Shown here in pieces: positions 37,492-46,400 of a stretch of 64,000 nucleotides of DNA. Numbering within the stretch: the first letter of the stretch is position 1; each line of letters opens with the position of its first letter. The notes under the pieces are model-generated. The model made no database searches. It saw only the letters and a program-made list of their open reading frames with translations, and was not told the origin of the DNA. Origin of the DNA: a virus; the IMG/VR virus record IMGVR_UViG_3300017917_000952, positions 62,001 through 126,000 of that record; one strand, written 5' to 3'. The position numbers were made by a program, and so were the translations under genes.

Positions 37492-40400
37492 TATGTATTT
37501 CCTGTCAATGTTACGCCGTTTTCATCAGTTAAAGGTCGAGCTCTTTCATCTAATAGAACTTCTTCGTTATTAGCATAAAGTTCAACAGGAAGTACAGTCT
37601 TCGATTCTTTTAAGAAATTAGAAATCGCTGTTGTACTATCCCACAGCGATAGTGTAGTTCCTGTTCCCACAACTGTATTAAAGTCATCACTTCTGCTAAA
37701 CTTTTTAACGATCGTAAGTTCTATATTGTCTTCAACTTCTATATTTAAGTAAATTTTCTGTATAGAACCATCAATAACAATAGAATAATCAGGTACAAGT
37801 CTAGTTAATCCGGAGTAAACCCAACCAGGTACTGTTAAATTATCGGTTCTAGTTCTCGTAAATGTCCATACTTTGCCAGAAGAATTATCTATATACGAGT
37901 CTCCTTTACTTGCATTGATGCTGTTTAGATCCGATATTTGCTCTACTGTGCCTTTTATCGAATCAATTGAAACTTGATCTAACATCACTGAAGTGTCATG
38001 ACTAAATTGAAGAGCCTTTCTTAACTGATGTCCACCTAGGTATACTTCGACTTGGTCGTTTAGACTAATAGATTCATCAAGTACTATTCCCTGAGAACTA
38101 ACTGTTGCGGTAGTATTTGGAATAGAAACATCGTGGTCAAACTTCTTAATTTCGTAGAAGACAGAACCGTCTGTATAATTTAATTGTATATCAGTTCTTT
38201 CGGAAGTTTCAAACTCTTGTTCATACCCTTGATCTATTACTTTAACACCGGCATCTAACGCAGGGTTAATGCCTGTTCCCAAAGTTCCCCTTGTAAGTTG
38301 TCCTAATGTGTTTCCGTTCATTTGGTAGAACTCAATTCTTTCGTAATTAATTAAAATTACGCCCGGTTTGTTCTCGTCCACAATAGGTGCTGTTAATACA
38401 GATGCATCGTTGACATGAATCTCTGTATCAGTCGGTAATAGAGGTTGTGTAAGGTATGTTGAATGTTCTTCACTTATTCTAGTAAAGGTAGTATTTCCTA
38501 ATATATCCTTAAACATTCTATATCCAAGAACATTGCCCGAGTACATAGGATCTGTAAAACTAATAACTTCAATTGTATCAGTAGTATTAATTGTCCATTC
38601 GTCACTAATTTGTATTGTTAGATTATCTTCTAAGATGATAAAGTCTTGTCCGTTAGTCAATGTCTTAGTAGTTCCGTCTGGGCCAATAATAGAGACCCAC
38701 ATGTAATTGACATTGCTTACTGGTTGTGTCATTACAAAACGTCTATCGGGGTTGCCCGTAAACTCTTCTTCTGTAACTCCAAGAGATCCGGTATTATCAA
38801 CAAAGGTAATTACACGAACTGCGTCGCCTACGTTTAAAATACCAGGATTGATAGTTACTGTGGTTCCGATAATTGTATATTGACCGTCAATAAGGCGCTC
38901 AGTTCTACCACCTTGTAGCAATTCAACAATATGAACTCCTACTGCATTTAACGTAAAGGTTGATGTTGTACTGATCTGTTCTACAATTTTATTAAAATTA
39001 GAACTAGGTTCTGTGAAGAACCATACCTGAATTGTGTTAAACTGATTCTCATCTAGATCAGTAACGGTAACTAGTGCATAACCAGATGCGCCTGCTGACA
39101 CATCGAGGCTAATATTATCTGTATACTCGCCGTTAACTGTTACATAAACATCTTGCACAACGCCGGCAAGAATTTCACTCTGAATAGTTGCACTGGTACA
39201 ACTGTTAACTACGTTTACTACATGATCAATTGCACCAACATCTGCAGATCCCCCACCGACTCCTATTAGACTATATTCTAATAATCCAGATTCAGTTTGT
39301 GGAGGAATCAACAACTTAGAGTTAATCCAGTCTATACCAAACTCGTATTCGAATAATTCTAATGTAGAGGTGGTATACTGTAGTATGTTATTGTTTAAAA
39401 TAACAGATATGCTATCGTTTGACGCCGGCAGCATTGGTAAACTATATGCTTGAACTGCACTTGATGTCGATACTTCAAAATTACCATTGATAATTGTAGG
39501 AGATAACGATGGTCCTACAGTGTAGACATTTACACCTAGTGCATCAATAATAAATCCAGGTAACATTTCTGAAGGAGCATGGCCCGAGAAGGTATTAATA
39601 AATCCTACCTCACCAGTAATAATGATGTCTTCTGGGTTTAGTCCTAGTGCTGTATTCTTTTCTCCGTTTAACCATGTGCCGCCAGACAGATATGTGTCAG
39701 GAGTTAGACCACCATACGGATTAGAGAATCCGGGTCCTTCGTATGCTCCGCCAACGGTTAGGCCAGGGAACTCAATCCCTTCGACTAATGCATTTAGATC
39801 TAGTCCTACTACACCGTAAGTAGATGTATAGTATGCAAGAACTCTTTCGGTGCCATTAAGAACATTAGCATTCTTTCTATACTTGACGGTTACGACATTG
39901 CCTGCGGGCATCGGCTCTTGATCAAAGAAGTTTAATGTAGCAAACTTTTTATGGAATCCGTTGTATATTCTTTCTGTATATTCAACATTCCACTCACTGC
40001 CCAAGGCAATAATTCCGTTTACTTTTACAACAATGCCTGTTTTATCAAACGCAGGAACCCAACTTAGGTCAAAAGTTCGCTCGATACCGTCTGTTACAAA
40101 AGTATCTAACACTTCAAAGTCTCCTACCTGATTGTTGAAACTTGTTCTATCAAATTTTAATTCAATAGATGCAGTTCTATCAAGTTCAGACACATCACTG
40201 TTAGAATAACTCATTACGCCCGAATCAACGCTAAAGGAGTTAAACAACGGAGTAGGAACCGGAGTAACTGGTTGTTGTTCGATTTCGGTAACGGTATACT
40301 TTGTAATAAAGTTTCTAATTTGCGTGTGATAAGGCTTGACTTCCTTTACATAGTCTTCGTAGTAAGAACTGTCCTGCATCTTATAAACAGGCGGCTGATC

Positions 40401-43400
40401 TAGTTCACCTAATGTATGTGTTAGGCTAATAAACGATGTCTTGAATGCCCAGTCTAGGATCTTTTGCTCAGACATTGCATATTTGACTGCCTTGAAGAAC
40501 ATTAGATTCCAGTTTGACTTTAGTTCATAGATGAATAAGTCATTTTTTAGTGCAGCAAATATGTACTCTAGTTCAATATCAGGACGCTGATCCCACAATG
40601 TTTGATCCCATGTGTTCTTAAAGTCCCAGTTTAGAGGGTTGTCTTTAATTCTCCATAGACTATCCTTGAATTGAATAGTACCGTTTTGTTTGTAAACAAG
40701 GTCATACCCATCACCGTATGTACCGTACACGCCAGGGGCAGTCTTCTTTAATACAATAAAGTTTCCATCACCACCGTTGTTAACTTTTACATATTGATCC
40801 TGTTGTAACTCAAGGCCTTCTAATTCATAAGGACTTCCTACAACGGACGAATAGATCTGGAATTGATTATACTCGGAACTTGCATAGTCAACATAATCCC
40901 AGTACAGAGATGTGTTAAAGCTCTGTGTCTTTGCCCTGTTCCAGATACCTAAGACATAATCCCATTCGTAACGAGTCCATTTTCCATTATAGGTATCGTC
41001 ACTTTGTACAATAACAGTCTGTGGTCTTGCAATTAATCTAAAGTTTGCGCCGAATCTCTTACCAGCATTTACAATAGTTGCTTGAACAATGCTTCCAGTT
41101 TCATCAACACGGGTTGTAATTTTTAATCCTTCTGCAAAGGTATTAGGCTCATCTCGTGTAATAAATCTAGTTCTGTTGCCGTCAAAGGTAGTTGCGTTAC
41201 TATCAAAAGTTGTAATGTATTTTGCATCATCAACAGTGAAGGTAGGCCCTTCGTAGCCGATAACAGTACCTGTAGAGTTGTATACTGGGTTTAATTTTCC
41301 GTAACCAAATCCAGGATTAGCAATAACGATGTTATCAACTTCGCCATTATTGTTAATTGAGCAATTTAAAATTGCTCTTTCAAATCCAGTTGTATCAATA
41401 GATTCTAATGTAGTGTTATCTTCAACTAGGAAGTCGTATGTATTTTCGAACTGGCTAGGAATTTCTTCTTGAGCGTTCAAGTTCTTGAAACTATAATACC
41501 CGTTAACTGGTTGAGAAATTAATACTTCATTTGCAAATTCGATAATATTTCTAAGTGCAGAGAACCTATCAGCAAACATTGTCTGTTGAGGTCTTACTCC
41601 AATACCGTAACGAGTCCTTAACGACAGGCTAGGATCAGGAACTAGATTACCTAGTTTATCTCTACCTAACAGGCTGTCAATCATCTTTTTCTCTAACTGT
41701 GCAGGAGGCATCTTAGTAGAACTGCCCTCTTCTAAGATGTACCATTGGGTATGACGAGGTGTCTGTACTACTTCAGTAGAATTATTTTGTGCAATATTGA
41801 TACTAATCTTGCTATCAACTGGTAGGTTGCCTAGATTGCTCAACATTACTGCATGAGAATCAATTATTGCAGCAAAAGAAAGTCCATATGCTTTTGGATC
41901 AGCAATAACAGTTGCAATATCATAACTACTTAATCTTCTATTTTTTGTATTTGGCTTAACTGTTTTGTTCTTAACCCAGTAGTAATAGATATTTGTGAAA
42001 CTGTTTGTCACAGGATCATATACCTGTTTAACACTGATAACACTGTTATCAACAAATCTAGGTTGACCGCTAATGCCCTTTGCAAGGCCTGCGGCTGTAT
42101 CGGCTTCAATCGCCCACTCGCTTGGTAGTAAAGGTGTGCTTACCCATTCGTAAACATCAATAGTTGCGCCCGGGAATAGTTTACCCCAATTGTTCTTCCT
42201 ATATTCTAATTCGCCTTGTTCATACCATTGGTACTTAGCGGTGCTTAGATCCCACCATAGTTCGCCAACATGCTCGTCTAACCAGTTCTTATTGGTGTCA
42301 ACGTTCACACCTTGAACACCGATGCTATAGATAGCAGGATCGCTCATTAATTTGTAAGATAATTCCTGCTCTGCAATTCCTGGAATTCTACCCTTCAAAG
42401 GATCAAAAATATCAAGATAGTTGATAACCTGATCTTTTTCGGTGTCAATTAATGCAATTCTGTTAATTGTGCTAATGTCAACAAAGGTATCTTGTTTAAC
42501 AATTTGTTTAAGACTATTAACAGTTTCATCTTTCTTCTTGAATTCAATAAATCCAGGCTTTAGTGAAACGTTGTCTTCGCAAGGAACGCCGACAAAGATC
42601 GACGGTCCGTCGATCAACGCCACTTTACCAAAGTTGTTTCCAGGATTTCTTGCAACAAAGGTGTTAAGTAGTTCTTGTGTGAACACAAATCTCGATGTCT
42701 TTCTAAAGTAGACATAGACTGCACCAGTGCCCGCTTCAGTACTCTTAATAGTTGTAATGCCGCCGTCTAAAGTAAACAGACCTTTATCAAATGTGGTTGC
42801 TAAAGTAGAGTTAATACCTGTTGCAGAAATTACTACTGTCTTATTGTCAGTGTCAATATCGACAGAAGTTCCGAACTTTAGTACAGATCCAGGAACTGGG
42901 TTTTCAACTATTTGATCCATTACGAATGAACCATTTAGATTCCTGTATACTATAACTTTTCCGAAAGATCCGTTTTCATTTTCAATCTGAGAATTTGAAA
43001 CAAGAATATAGTTGCCGTCGGCACTGACCTTAACAGAAGTATTTTCAAGACGCAACGTCTGTGTTTTTACAAGAGACTTGTTGTAGATCTCTACTACATT
43101 ACCTGCACCGATAGCAATAACTGAAGCGTCATCGGAACCAGAAATGCCTGTTATAGTATTAGCAGAAGTAACTTTAATCTTAAAGGCTGTTGCAATATTG
43201 CCAGCATTTTCTTTAACTTCGTATGCATATACCGCAGTATCGGCACCGATTAAAGTTAATTTATTTGTTGCATTTCTTTCAACAAATAAATGCTTACCGA
43301 AGTTAGTTACTGTACCGATATCCGGATTTGTAATAAATGTCGATACTCCCTCAATTAGATATTGAGAATTAATCGAACTTACTTTTACTACACCAACATT

Positions 43401-46400
43401 AGGAGCGCCAGCAAATACTAAACCAAACTTAGATTCAGCAAAGGGCTTATCATCATAGAAAACTGCTGCGCCAAAGTTAGCGCCAACTTGGTTATAACTT
43501 CCGCCGATTCTCCATCTTAATAAGTTCTTGTAGACACCGTCTTGATCTTTTTCATAGAAAGAAACGCCACCTGTTTGGAAGAATCCGTTCGGTAAGCCAA
43601 CAACTAATACATTAGAATTCTTTGGCTTACTAATCGACGATCCTAATTTAACATTAGGGAATAAGGAAAAATATGTCTTAGATGAATAGTTGTCAATCTT
43701 TTCATAAACTTCCCATCCTTCTGCTTCAGTATTGTCGATCCAATACTTTGAACCGTAAGGAGCTCTGTACAAAATTTCATCAGAAGGTAATGCATCAAAC
43801 GAACTAGTTCTTACACTCTTAAACACATATAATTGTCCAGGAGTCGGTAACGGTGCGTTTTCAATAGACGCTAGCTCACTAGCAACAGTGAATTGTTTAG
43901 AATTGTTTATTGCAGTAACTTTATAGATACCGTTAACTTGATCATTTAGTTGGTTGATACCGATTAGTTGTCCAACTGATAGACCGTGTGGGAATTTAGT
44001 AGTAAATGTAATAGCAGACAGTGGAGAGCTTACAAATACTCCGACTACTTCTGCCGGAACATATGAATACTTGTAGACGTCCCAATCACCGTCTGGTTTA
44101 AATCCTAACCAAATTGTATCACCGTCTTTCAACTGACCCGAGTTCGCAATATCAAGTAGACTATTTTCATTGTATGCTGTTGCAGTAACATCGCCTAACC
44201 TGACATAACCGGAATGTTGTAAAAGAAGTGCGTCAGTAGATGTGGTAGATTTAAATGTACTACCTGGAATATAATTTTCAGGCGATACTGTTAAATCCGC
44301 AGGAGTGACATAGTGAACTAAGTCTTTTGAATTCTGCGGTGGGACTTGATCTACAAAACTAAAAATTTGAGGATTTTCTAAGAAGGTTCCTTCAACTAGA
44401 GGTGTCTCTAATTCGTCGTATGTTCTAAATGAACCAAAGTTACCTACCCTAAACGCCCATTCTTCTTTATAGTCAAGCGCACCTTTGTTAGTTAACTCAC
44501 TAACCTTTGCAAGTTTGTTAACTGCGTTCTTTGTTCCTTTTTCTCTTATAAATCCTTGATAGAATTTATATTGAGCAATAGGATCGGGGAATATATTGTT
44601 TAGATATACTCTAGGTGTGTAACCGATTAAATGTTGGGCCAACGTTTGTTGGTCTTCATCAAAGTTGTCACTATCTAAACTATAAAAATCCTCAAATTGA
44701 CTAATCTTATAATCAAAGTTAGGTAGTAATGCAGGAACTGGCTTCTCTCTTAGCGCATCCCATTTAGAAAATTCAAATGTCTGAGAGCGTTCTACATTTT
44801 GATTTGCAGAATAATATTTTCCATTAAATCTAACAGTATCGCCAATAGTGTACGGAGTATTAGGTGCCCAGTCACTGCTCTCTGCTTTATCGTAGACAAA
44901 GCCGGGGCTAGTTAGGCCGCCATCCCAGTTTGCTGTTTTGAATCCGACTAACTTAACTCGACGCTGTCTATTGCCGGTCTCGATATCGTAGATAACGTCA
45001 TTAAAGATTGTCGAGTTATCAAAAATAATTGCATGTTCTTTTTGTACTAGATTCAATCTTGCAAAATAAATGCCGTCTGTATTTGGCGCTGTTTCAATAA
45101 AACAGGTTCCGTCTACTCTAGATACAGATAGATCGCTCTTTGGATAGGCCGTACCGTCAGCGCCTAAAATGCTGTATTCATAGAAACTATCAAACAGGTT
45201 ATTCACAACAGTCTGATTAGATACATGTGTTAGACTGTCTGCAAACGGACTCAATGTAATAATGCTGCCAACATCCCAATTTTGTGTTGACCAGAATAAG
45301 AACTCTTCGGCTGTTAGGTTCCAGTCAAGAGTCTTATTAAGTTCTTCGCTGAATGTATCGAACTTAAACCCTTGGCTTTCTAGCCAACGGCCGTAGCCAA
45401 TGATGATGTCGTATACTTCCTGGATGTTAGTACAGAAAACGCCGTACGGAACTCGAGTGATAGTCTGCTCAAAAGTAGAAGCAACTTGAACTGCTGCGCC
45501 GCCCTTTGTAGGAAGTTGACCCACCCTTTGGAAGTATTCTTGATTAAATGTACCAGTGGCACGATGTGCTACAATAGTTCTGTAATAGGCGCCGTTGTGC
45601 TGAACATATTGACCTTTCTGGTAGAAAGATCCAGTAGGTGCAGGCGATGCACTAGTTGTATCAGCAGCCGATAATCCTGTGCCGCCGCCTGTACCAGAAG
45701 GTTGCCATACTACATATTTTTCAGAGACGCCGCCAACATTAATAGATGGAGTTCCTAGATTACGAATCGGTTTGAATACGTTGAAGAATGCATCTTGCTT
45801 GTCGTATCCTCTTATAGAATATCCGCCAACAACCTTTTGAACAATCATGCCCGAAATAGCAAGGCTAATTAAAGGATTACTGGTATTGAACCATAGTTTG
45901 TAGTTTTGTGCAGGTAGTATTGACCCAGGAGCAGAGCTTGTAGGATCATACGCATCAACTACTATTCTTAAAGTGTCTTGGTCTGCGTATCCGTTAAGTT
46001 TGCAGAAGAGTCTGTAGGTCGCATAACTTAGATCTTGTCTTAGTTTTTCAATATAATTTTTATCGCGAGCCTTACCAATCTCAGAAATGAATGCGCTGAA
46101 GCCGCTGGTCAACGTATTGTTTTCTCCGTAGATTGCAAGATCTTTTAAAGTAAAGAAATAGTTGTTATTGGTGTAGACCCATTGCCCAGAAATATTCTTT
46201 TCTACTCTACTAACATCATAGAAGTGTGTCAAATATTCAGTAGGCTTTGTCAGCGCCAGTAATCGTTGAACTGCAAAAGGATAATAACTACTTCTTCTCC
46301 AAGCGTGTTCTGCTGGGCCCAAGTCGCCGACTGTCCAAGATTTCTTCTTATTAGATTCTGCAACATCTGGTATAATCGTTGTAGGGACTACAAGATTTCC